The notes beneath the pieces are model-generated. The model made no database searches. It was given only the letters and a program-made list of their open reading frames with translations, and was not told the origin of the DNA. Positions 28,541 through 39,498 of a stretch of 64,000 nucleotides of DNA are shown one piece after another (position 1 is the first letter of the stretch; each line of letters starts with the position of its first letter). The translations under genes were made by a program, and so were the position numbers. The DNA is from Rutidosis leptorrhynchoides (Eukaryota; Streptophyta; Magnoliopsida; Asterales; Asteraceae). The stretch covers positions 75,027,501 through 75,091,500 of the forward strand of contig NC_092339.1 in assembly GCF_046630445.1 (NCBI RefSeq). Direction: 5' to 3'.

Positions 28541-31500
28541 ATGGTTCGTCCAGCTACACCTACCGTTAACAACATTGTGTTGACCACTGAGCAATTTCAA
28601 CAGTTACTTGCTGCCGCCCAAGGCAACGTCCAACCTAATCATGCTAATACTCAACCAAAACCTTGTTCTTACAAGGAATTTACGAACTGCAAACCTCCCG
28701 CTTTCAAGGGAAGTGAAGAAGCCGTTGAATTGGTCCGATGGTTTGAGAAACTAGAGTCCATCTTCTATGTCTGCAACTGCGGGGACAATGACCGAGTCAA
28801 ATATGCCACTAGTTCATTAGCTGGCAATGCTCTGACTTGGTGGACCGCTCATGCTAAGTCCGTGGGAATCGATAATGCTAATGCAACTCCATGGGATGAA
28901 CTTAAAAGCATGCTGGTTAATAAGTTTTGTCCTAGAAGTCACGTTCAAAAGCTTGAAGCCGAGTTCTGGGAACTCAAAGTTAAGGGTACTGACATAGAAA
29001 GCTACACTAATCGTTTTCTTGAGCTTTCTACATTGTGTCCCGAAATGTTTCCTACTGAGCTGAGAAAGATCAAAAGGTATATTAAAGGTCTTCCCGATGA
29101 TGTTCAGAGAAATGTGATCGCTGCTGAGAAAGTTACCCTCGATGCTGTGATTCTCATGTCTTAAAATCTGATGATGGCCAAAAGAAGAAGAGCTTTAGCT
29201 AGTAAGCAAGTTGACACTAAGAGTAGTGATGGTAAGAGGAAATTTGAACCATCTCAAGGTTCGACTCAAAATGTTAGTAAGAAGCCTGCGGATAGTACAA
29301 GGATGAATTATAAAGGTACCTATCCTTTTTGTGTTCGTTGTGAAAGGCACCACCCAGGGTGGTGCACTGCTACTTGTTCTTTGTGTAAGAAAGTGGGACA
29401 TGTAGCTAAAACTTGTAAAACTCCTCCAAAGGATAAAGTTGTGGTTCCTGCCAAAGCTCCTCCTACTTGTTACACTTGTAGGGAAAAGGGACACATTAGT
29501 ACAAATTGCCCTAAGAAGAAAGATACTCCCGCCACTGGAGCCAATACTACAGCTGCAAAGGGCCGTGCGTTTATTATTACTGCTGCTGAAGCCCGAGATG
29601 AAGATGAGGTCATCACGGGTACGTATCTTGTCAATAATTGTTACACAACTATTTTATTCGATACGGGTGCCGATAAGAGTTACGTGTCTAGTGAATTTTT
29701 CACCTTATTCACTGAAAAGCCTCAACCCTTAGAAACTAAACGATTAGTAGAAGTAGCCAATGGAAATATCATGCAAGTCGATAAAATCTATAAGAACTGT
29801 AATCTAAAACTACCGACCAAGAATTTAAGATAGACCTTTTGCCGGTCGAGCTAGGAAGTTTTGATGTCGTAGTTGGAATGGATTGGTTACGTCCATTACA
29901 TGATGCAATCTTGTGTTTTGATAAGACCGTTAACATTCCGTTGGAAAATGGAGAGACTCTAGTCATTCAAGGCGACATGAGTGGTTCCAAGCTCAACATC
30001 ATTTCTTGCATCAAAACCCATAAATACCTTATGAAAGGTTATCCCGCGATATTAGCTCATGTTAAGATAGTCGAATCGAAGGAAAAGCTTATTGATGATG
30101 TGCCGGTGGTTAGAGATTATCCCGAGGTATTTCCAGAAGATCTTCCTAGTCTTCCACCTCCTCGACAAGTCAAATTTCAGATTGATTTATCTCCTGGTGC
30201 TGCTCCTGTTGCTAAAGCACCATACCGTTTAGCACCTTCTGAAATGAAGTAACTTTCAAACCAACTCCAGGAACTATTGGATAAAGGTTTCATTCGTCCA
30301 AGCTCGACCCCATGGGGAGCTCCTATTCTATTCGTTAAGAAAAGGACGGTATGTTGAGGATGTGTATTGATTACCGCGAACTCAACAAGCTTACTATCAA
30401 GAACCGTTATCCATTACCGCGTATTGATGATCTATTTGACCAACTACAAGGGTCGAGTTTTTATTCAAAGATTGATCTGAGGTCCGGTTATCACCAACTT
30501 AGGGTCAAGGAATCCGATATTCCTAAGACTGCTTTTCGTACTCGTTATGGGCACTATGAATTTTTTGTTATGCCTTTTGGCTTAATTAATGTTCCTGCCG
30601 TGTTCATGGATCTTATGAATCGTGTCTGCAAGCCATATCTCGACAAATTTGCCATTGTTTTCATTGATGACATCTTAATCTACTCCAAGAGTGAGAAAGA
30701 ACATGAGCAGCATTTGCGCATAATTCTTGAACTCTTACGAAAGGAACAGCTCTACACCAAGTTTTCAAAGTGCGAGTTTTGGCTCAAAACCGTACAATTC
30801 CTCGGACATGTTATTGATAGTAACGGAATACATGTCGATCCAGCTAAGATTACCGCTATTCAGAACTGGGAGATACCAAGGACTGCGAAGCATATTCGAC
30901 AATTTTTGGGACTTGCCGGTTATTATCGAAGATTCATAAAAGATTTTTCCCTCCTTGCTAAACCCCTTACAAAGTTAACTCACAAAGGGAAGAAGTTTGA
31001 GTGGTCCGAAGAATAGGAATCTGCTTTCAAGATTCTGAAGGAGAAATTGACCACAGCCCCGATTCTCTCTTTACCTGAAGCACTGACGACTTTGTGGTTT
31101 ACTGCGATGCCTCAAAGCAAGGCTTGGGTTGTGTTTTAATGTAACGTGAAAAGGTTATTGTCTATGCATCTAGGAAGTTGAAGAAACATGAGAAGAACTA
31201 TACCACACACGACCTTGAGTTAGGTGCCGTGGTATTTGCATTAAAGATATGGAGACACTATCTATATGGTACCCAGTTTACAGTGTACACTGACCATAAA
31301 AGTCTTTGACACATCTTTGATCAAAAACAGTTGAATATGAGGCAAAGCCGATGGCTCGAGTTATTGAACGATTATCACTGTGAGCTGAAATATCATCCTG
31401 GGAAGGCAAATGTGGTTGACGATGCCCTTAGTCGAAAAGACGATGTTAAACGTGTTCGTGCTTTAAACCTGAAAATCAAATCGAATCTTTTTTCACGAAT

Positions 31501-32880
31501 CTGTGAAGCTTAACTTGAAGCTATTAAACCAACACTTATCGAAGGTGAAGGACCTATCGGTTTCGAGAACCAACTCCAAGTGAAATCTAATGGTACACGG
31601 TACTTTGGTAACAGATTTGGGTTCCTCGCTTCGGTAATCTCCGTGAACTAGTCTTGGATGAAGCTCATAAGACTAGGTACTCTATTCATCCCGGTTCCAG
31701 TAAGATGTACCACGATGTGAAGGAATTCTACTGGTGGCCTAACATGAAAGCCGACATTGCTACTTATGTTAGTAAGTGTCTCACTTGTTTGAAAGTGAAG
31801 GCTGAACATTAAAAGCCTTCTGGTCTGTTGACACAACCCGATATCCCGCAGTGGAAGTGGGAATGTATCACTATAGATTTCGTTACTAAGTTGCCTAAGA
31901 CTTCAAATGGTAACAACACTATTTGGGTCATAGTTGATCATCTTACTAAATCTGCACATTTCTTACCAATCAAGGAAACCGACAAGATGGAGAAATTATC
32001 ACAACTCTATATTAAAGAAATTGTCTAACGTCATGGAGTTCCTATCTCAATTATCTCTGATTGTGACAGTCGATTCGTTTCTAGATTCTGGAAAACTTTG
32101 CAATCTGCTCTTGGAACTCAACTCGACATGAGTACAGCCTATCATCCACAAACTGATGGCTAAAGTGAACGAACCATTCAAACAATGGAAGATATGCTAC
32201 GTGCTTGTGCAATCGATTTCGGCAAAGGATGGGATATACATCTACCTTTAGCTGAATTTTCCTACAACAACAGTTATCACTCTAGCATTAAAGCTACACC
32301 TTTTGAAGCTTTATACGGTCGGAAATGTAGATCCCCTTTGTGTTGGGATGAACTCGAGGACAGACATTTAACTGGTCCAGAGATTATTCACGAAACTACC
32401 GAAAAGATCATCCAAATTAAGCAACAATTAGAAACTGCCCGCAGTCAACAAAAGAGCTATGCCGATAGAAAGCAAAAGGATATAGAATTCCAAGTTGGAG
32501 ATAAAGCCATGTTGAAAGTATCCCCTTGGAAAGGTGTTGTCCGCTTCGGTAAACGAAGTAAACTCAGTCCACGATATGTTGGACCTTTCACAATCACTCA
32601 AAGAGTCGGTCCCGTGGCGTACTGATTAGAACTACCGACTGAACTTAGCCAAGTACATGATGTGTTTCATGTCTCGAATCTTAAAAGGTGTCTTGCTGAT
32701 GACACACTTGTTATTCCTTTGGATGATATCCGCATTGATGAGCAAAAGCACTTCGTTGAAGAACCTATAGAAATCATGGAAGGAGAGGTCAAACAAAAAC
32801 GTAAAAGCAACATACCTATCGTTAAAGTCCGTTGAAATTCGCGTAGAGGCCCCGAATACACATGGGAACGCAAAGACTAA
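28541..32880 (+). pseudogene. Element 2 gag-pol with chromodomain, degenerate
   Basis: Gag is 28541-29164 (retrotransposon gag domain with GNALTWWTAH), broken by a stop and slippage at about 29160. Three Cys/His knuckles follow (last one CYTCREKGHISTNC, about 29467), then protease ILFDTGADKSYVS (about 29650). RT is about 30250-30830 with the FIDDILIYS active site. RNase H is about 31060-31440, integrase about 31640-32620 ([21 protein letters not shown]) and a chromodomain about 32750-32880 (VRWNSRRGPEYTWERKD). Stops or shifts occur at 29833, 30252, about 30340, 31014, about 31090, 32026 and 32161. Chromodomains direct integration to heterochromatin. Confidence 0.9.
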
Positions 32881-32965
32881 ATGATACGGAAATATCCCCA
32901 TCTCTTCTCAAACGCCGATGCATCCGATAAGTCTACCTAAAACTTCAGGACGAAGTTTCTAATAA

Positions 32966-32976
32966 CGGGGAGGTAC
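32966..32976 (+). other. Polypurine tract of element 2
   Basis: ACGGGGAGGTAC directly precedes the 3' LTR. The sequence before it (GGACGAAGTTTCTAATAACG) matches the usual chromovirus end. Confidence 0.7.
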
Positions 32977-33976
32977 TATAACGACCCTCATTTTTCCATT
33001 CTATATTTTTTCAATATTAAATGCCCAAGCGATATAATTAAAACTTAATGATTAAACTTTAATCGACAATTATTAAGTATAAAAAGTTATAAAACATATT
33101 AATTAACTTTGTACAATAATTTACAAGTTAATAAAAGATAAAAAATAAAAGCTAATTAACTTCCATGAACAAAATGTAGTAAACTAAAACTTAATGTATG
33201 TAACTAATTAATCTTAAACAAGTTTGGAAGTATTTAAGCTAATCTAAAGTACAAGGACTAAAACGAAAAAGTTTCACCCTAATCCTCCTAACCCTAGCAG
33301 ATTTTAAAAGAGGGTACAATGACCCTTTTGCCCCTCAAAATTTCGGCCACCACCATCACCATTCCCTAACCCTAACTTTTTCTCCAAGTAAACCTAGATC
33401 TAGAATCATCCTAATGCAACTATAAATAGAGGAGCCATCCTTAGGTTTTCTTCACCCCATTCTCATACAATAATCCTCTCAAAAAAACAATCTCTCCCTC
33501 TCCCCTCTCTCTTGGATTTACGGCCAAGAAACCACCACCACCATCTTCTAGTAATCTTCAAGTAATCTTCAAGAGATCTTCATCGTGTTCTTCGCGTTCT
33601 TCTTGATCTTCAAGGTGTTCTTGGTTTTCAAGTGCTTTTGATCTTCATCTTCAAGTCAACTTCATCTTTTCTTGTTAATCTTCATCAAACATTATCAAGG
33701 TATAACCCTAGATCTAAAACTTTTAAATTCTATCGTTGATTCATGTTTATGTTCATAATCATATTCATGTTCTTGATCTTATTCATAATCATATTCATAT
33801 TGTTCATGTAAAAAATATATATATATATAATATATATATGCATGTACATACACGATAAAAAAAAAGAAATTTTTGGTTTGATCTTTAAACCCTAGAAGAT
33901 TTATTAAAAGATTTGTTAGTATTTAAAAATGGAAACAAGTATATATACATACTATATATAAGTACATGCATACAAA

Positions 33977-34061
<85 letters not shown>

Positions 34062-34183
34062 TTACTATATATATACACGGTTACATATATATATATATAT
34101 ATATATATAAAAAGATTTTTATTAAATCTTAAAAACCCTAAAGATTTGTTAGTGTTTAAAAAAGGAAACAAATAAGTATATAC

Positions 34184-34255
<72 letters not shown>

Positions 34256-36814
34256 CACACGACACATATATATATTACATATATATAAATATTAAATAAA
34301 ATAAAACCCTAATTAAACCTAAACCTAATTTATAAAAAAACCCTAATACTACCTAAACCCTAAAAATTAATTATATAACCCTAATCATTACCTAATCATT
34401 GCTTTCCAAAACTATAATCATTAAATACTACTTTAATTAATTAAATATAATTAATTAATACTACTACTTACCACTTAACCCTAATTACTAATACTACTTA
34501 ACTAATAAACCCTAATACTATTAATCATTTACTTAATGCTACTTATACTATACTACTACTTAATACTTACACACTTATACTACTACTAACACTTATAATA
34601 TACTACTTATATTATAACATATGATTCAAAGGCGGAACTATGTTGAGGTGTAGGAGGGCAGCGGCCACCCTTAATTTTTAGGTTAGTATTGCAATTTTCA
34701 TATCATTTAAGGGATAAAAAATTTATACTAGTTTATTTGGCCCTCCTAAATGTGAAATTCTTATATTCTTATTAACCCAACCACAGATCGTCCTCTCTTA
34801 AATTCAAGAGTACATCTTCTTTCCCAAACACTTGTCTATTTTCAATTTATTAAATTACTGTATTAAACTCCAAGCCTAACTTTTAGATAGCTAAAATGAA
34901 TGGCCAACGTACTTTATAACTGAATCATTTTATTTTATGTATACATTACAACCTTAAACTTCTAAATATGAGTATATATATATATATCCATCTATGATGT
35001 TGGATTATTAGTGTTTTTATGATTTATAAAACTTGAGTGGAGTTTCTATATTTTGTTATATAATTTTAAGTTTGGTGTTTTTAATTGAGATTTAATTGTT
35101 CATATGAAAAATCATTGTTACAAATGTTATATTGGTAATTGTGTTCATGAGTAATGACTCATGAGTTCAAGATGTAATAACAATAAGATATCTTGATAAT
35201 GTGTAATATATTTGTTTTTAATCTCATGAGTTATAACAAAAAAATAGAACTTACTACTTCCAGTGGTGGAATATAGAGTACTCCGGAAGGGAGTACCCGT
35301 CCCACCTGAATTTAACGGGAAAAAAAAATTTACACTAAAAAATTGAAATTTTTTCCTAAAAGTAAGTTTTCTTTTAGTGTTCCCCTGCTAAAAAATTGGG
35401 CAGTAGTCTACTTCTAGCTTTTTTAAAAGAAGGGATGTTGATACAACAAACAATGAACCATTAAAATCAAAATAGTAACGCAGCCAACCTTCAAAAAATA
35501 GTGCATGAACAACAAGAAAAGACAATATTTGTTCGACCGCTGATACTGAAAAAAAATTAATGTTCATTTCGCCCTCCCAATCAAAATTTTCAAGTTCCGC
35601 CACTGATATGATTACAATAGTCATTCACGATAACGTGAGGATTACTCGAACGTCAACGCTACTTAAGGCCTAGGGTGATCCTTGGTACCACTATGGGACG
35701 CTTGTGGATCTTGAATGCCAAACTTAGATTTTGGTCAAGAAATCATGGGCCAACCGGTAACAATTGGTCATTCTGGTGACTCGGCGGTGGAATAGATGTT
35801 TGGGTATGGTGCACAATGTCAAACCCGACTATGGTGATCATACACTCCTTTGCACACTTAATAAATGGTAGACTTATTAAGGATAACCCACTAGTGTTCA
35901 ACACTAACTTGCTAAAAATGAAAATTTACTAAAAATGGAAAGCTTACTAAGAATGGAAACTTAGTAAAATGAAATACACTTAAACACTTGCATACTTACA
36001 CTTAAACTTGGGCAAAAATATTTAACTACTCTTAAATGTCATTAGGTTGACTTTCTGCTCACATCCATCTAACTCTTCTATTCCAAGGAATAACAACTCT
36101 CCTACTTACTAAGGTGAACTCATAGCCCCACTCTTTATTGCTGGCAATTTATTTTAACTTATTGGGGTGAGACACATGCTACTTTTACTATTTACAATTT
36201 AGACGCAAGTATCAACTGTTAAACTATGCTATACCTGGCTATGTCCAACAAAGTCCCTACAGTGATATTTTTAATTGCTCGTTAAATGCATTCTTAATTA
36301 TTGGGGGTTGGCCTATCGGGAGTAACGTCCCTAATACATTTGACTAAGTCTTTATATTACTTGATAATGAAATTAAACCGACAAGGACAGAACAACTTGT
36401 CATTGGGGCAAACTTTAAACGTTTAGTCTAAATATCACGAACTGGCATAACTTTTTGATCTGCGAGATCAACTTTATAAACAAAAATCTTGTGGTCTAAA
36501 ACAACGGTCAAACATATTTGTTAAACTTATGATTTCACTCAACCATTTTTGGTTGACACTTTAGCATGTTTTGTCTCAGGTGCTGATTGATCAAGTTTAC
36601 TTATCTACTGCTTATGTGATGCTACTTGGACTTAGGATCAAGAACTATCGCATTTATTATTCTTGCATTTGAAACATTTACTTTATTGTAATTTCCATTC
36701 TTGTAACGACATTCTATTTTCCGCTGCGTACTCAATAAAGTTTTTTTTTTTATCATATAGTATTGTTCTCGTATTATAATATGTTGGTTTATTTGAGATA
36801 AAGTCACATTTCAC
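32977..36814 (+). mobile_element. 3' LTR of element 2, interrupted
   Basis: It aligns with the 5' LTR from TATAACGACC on. It contains a 979-bp hAT insertion and is cut at 36814 by element 3. The 5' LTR has about 25 further bases after the matching point (27371). In the first 560 bp I counted about 15 differences between the two LTRs. Confidence 0.88.
34627..35605. mobile_element. Non-autonomous hAT DNA transposon
   Basis: 979 bp bounded by the 8-bp duplication atatgatt (34619-34626 and 35606-35613). The 5' LTR of element 2 has the empty site at about 26164-26171. The ends are CAAAGGCGGAACTA and, reversed, CAGTGGCGGAACTT. No transposase frame is present. A second hAT-like terminus, CAGTGGTGGAATAT, lies inside at 35261. 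Confidence 0.9.
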
Positions 36815-36919
36815 TGTAACATCCCATTTTTCCCATACATGTCTAAAGGTACGTACTTAACCGTTAGTACGCTTATAACTCGTTCGTTTATGTGATAAAA
36901 TAAATAAGGCGTTAGTTTA

Positions 36920-36974
<55 letters not shown>

Positions 36975-37140
36975 TTTAGAACGTACTCATGTATAAGTTT
37001 ATACATGAGTTTTGATGGTGTTAAGTCATGTGAGACCTTATGATGAAGATTAGATGAATATGAAGCGTGAACGACATGTATAAGTCTCGTAAATCGATAA
37101 TTGGTTTTAAGTTGTCGAATTGATCAGTCCTAGGCGTTTG

Positions 37141-37351
37141 CCGTGCCGCGATGAGTGTGGTCGCGCCGTGACTTTACACACAGATCAGAGTCAGGAGCCG
37201 AGCAAAATAGCCACAAATTTATGTTGTATGTCACGCCACGGTAAAGGGAGTAGCGCCGCGACACTAGGCACAAACCAAAGTTAGGAGACGACTAAAACAG
37301 CTCAAGAAAACAGCGTAACGCCACGCCGCGAAAATTGGGGTCGCGCCGCGA
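37141..37351 (+). repeat. CpG-rich palindrome pairs in element 3's 5' LTR
   Basis: Three pairs of short GC-rich inverted repeats related to GTCGCGCCGCGAC; the clearest is at about 37339-37351. Many copies differ only by C to T or G to A, as expected after cytosine methylation. The 3' LTR has the related set at about 44289-44488. Confidence 0.65.
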
Positions 37352-38172
37352 CCCACAGGGTGAACTGGTTCCGGATTTTTGTTTTAAAATAAGTGGTTCA
37401 AGGGCCAATTTGTCTTTTTACATCAAGATCAGATTGGAGCATTAAATATCCACCACTTATCTCATTTAATTCATTTCTTTTCCATTTTCTTTCTCAATTT
37501 TACTCTCAAACATAAAAACCCATTTGAATTCAAGTGAGATTTGTGAGTGAAGAATTGAGAGTTGATCTTTGGAGCAAGAATTAAAGTTGTTCTCCTTGTT
37601 CTTAGCTACAAGTGGATAGTGTTGGTAAGTCTTAACTCTATGTTTTGAGTTTTAATTAGTTTATGCTACGGTTTGGTTCATTTGGAACTTGTATGATCCA
37701 TTTGGTGGTAATATGGGTAGATTTGGGTTAGATTGATGAAAGTAAATCCTAATAGCCATAATCTAGGGTTTGGTCTTATGATTTGAGGTTGTAAGTGTTA
37801 AATGGTGTTGTTGGTCACTAATACACCTTTAAATTGATGAAAGAAGTGTTAATAGGTAAGTTTGACTCGATTGTGAGTCTAAGTACGTAAAATGGGTCAA
37901 ATGAGTACTAGTTGACCTAATTGGGTGAAATGGGTATGAAATACCACAAGTTTGTGTTAGTTGAGGTTAGTAGACTTTAATTCACTAGCTTTAGTGATTA
38001 AAGTTGAGTCTTGGCCATTTATGGGCGGTTTTGGTGTAGTTGAGCCATTTAATACAAATTGGGTTCATTAAATGCTCAAGAGTTAGTATTGTGGTTAATT
38101 CCACTAGTTGTGTATTAAATGTGTACTTATGTATTAGGTACTTTGCTCGAAGCATACGGAAGCATTAAATAA

Positions 38173-38496
38173 TCACCGAAGTGTTAAGGTGAGTGGAATA
38201 ATTATATGCGTGCATTACGATGTATTTATTTATGTAGTATGAGTTGTGAAGTGTCGATGTGTTAAGACACCACTTCTCACATGGCGAGTGAAGTGTCGAT
38301 GTGTTAAGACACCACTCGGGAGTGAAGCATCGATGTGTTAAGATGCCACTTCGAGAGATGTAATGAGTGAAGTGTCGATGTGCTAAGACACCACTGGGGG
38401 TGAAGTGTCGAAGTGTTAAGGCGCCACCCGGGGTGAAGTATCGAAGTGTTAAGATGCCATCCGTGGGGTTAGTGTACGAAGTGATAAGTGCACTAA
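38173..38496 (+). repeat. Array of eight hairpins with an invariant loop
   Basis: Loops at 38178, 38256, 38298, 38332, 38377, 38410, 38443 and 38478 are each 10 nt and fit GAWGTGNTAA. The flanking stems differ but pair: TCACC/GGTGA, GTGTC/GACAC, GCATC/GATGC, GTGTC/GGCGC and GTATC/GATGC (the last two with G-U), and TTAGTGTAC/GTGCACTAA. Units 2-7 also share an AA bulge and an outer stem that changes on both sides (GAGTG/CACTC, GGGTG/CACCC), except the last unit, which has one continuous stem. The array lies about 620 bp before the PBS. Confidence 0.85.
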
Positions 38497-39117
38497 TGGT
38501 TGTTATGAACTCCGACGGTCTTTAACCACCGTTCCCTCGTTCGATTGGTTAACCATGGTTGTGTGTGGATTGTAGCATATTATATTGTTTAATCTATATG
38601 CTATTGATATGCTAGCTCGTATGGTGGAAGGTTTAGTATTATACTTGTGATGGTATGATTATTTATATTGCTAGCATGTATGCGGTAAATGAGTAAGTGA
38701 TTGCAAGTAAGTAGGTTGTATATGTAATCGTATAATTGTTGCACTCACTAAGCATTTAGCTTACCCCTCTCATTGTTTATCTTTTTAGATGCAGGTGCGG
38801 ATAAGGGGAAAGGGGTTGTTGGGCACTAGGTGTCCTTTGATGATGTTTCGTTGGAGCTTTTGGAAGTTGGCCTAACGTTTTGGGTAGTTTAGCCCCAAAC
38901 CATGCTCGAAGTGTCGTTTGAATTATAAACTATCATTTGTAGTGGGTCGAACTTGTATTAAACTTAATTAATGGCCTTCGTGCCTTTGTAAACATTTAAA
39001 TTGTGGTACGTTTTAAATGGAACTTGTGGAATGGTTTACATATTTAATTGGCGCGTAAATGAGTATTATTTATAATAAAAAATTTATCGTATGGAATACA
39101 GGTTGGGTTGTTTCAAG

Positions 39118-39130
39118 TGGTATCAGAGCA
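39118..39130 (+). other. Primer-binding site of element 3
   Basis: TGGTATCAGAGCA lies two bases after the LTR and matches the initiator tRNA-Met 3' end. Confidence 0.88.
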
Positions 39131-39498
39131 TGGTCTAAGGGATTTAGGCGACTTGAGATAGGTGCCTAGACTTAGACTTTATTGTGTATGCTCTTTTATG
39201 CGGGACTTGTAGGACTTCGGGTCGGATCGGGAATTGTTAGTGCTTAGGTTCATGTGATCTAACCTTGCGCTAATTGTTTTGTGTTGTAGTTGAAATCATC
39301 AAGCGAGATAGACGTTGTACTAACGAGTTAATACGATGTACTCGCGTAGAAATGACTAGCTACCATTGTTACTGGTGCAAATCATGTCAAACAAGCGATG
39401 TACGATGATTGTTGAGCAAGGTGGAGCGGTATGATGTATATGTGTATATGTTTGTGTCATGTCTTTTGTACGTTGTTTAATTTCTTCCATTTTATAGA
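39131..39498 (+). other. Leader between PBS and gag of element 3
   Basis: No coding frame seen; untranslated leader by position. Confidence 0.5.

Larger units (their letters stand above)
36815..39115 (+). mobile_element. 5' LTR of element 3
   Basis: 2301 bp, starting TGTAACATCCC and ending TTGTTTCA. It holds a TA run (36927-36971), CpG-rich GTCGCGCCGCGAC-type palindromes (37141-37351) and an array of small hairpins (38173-38496). Confidence 0.9.

Noticed and set aside
38173-38496. CRISPR-like array
   Set aside because: Units are adjacent hairpins in a plant LTR, with variable stems and no spacers.
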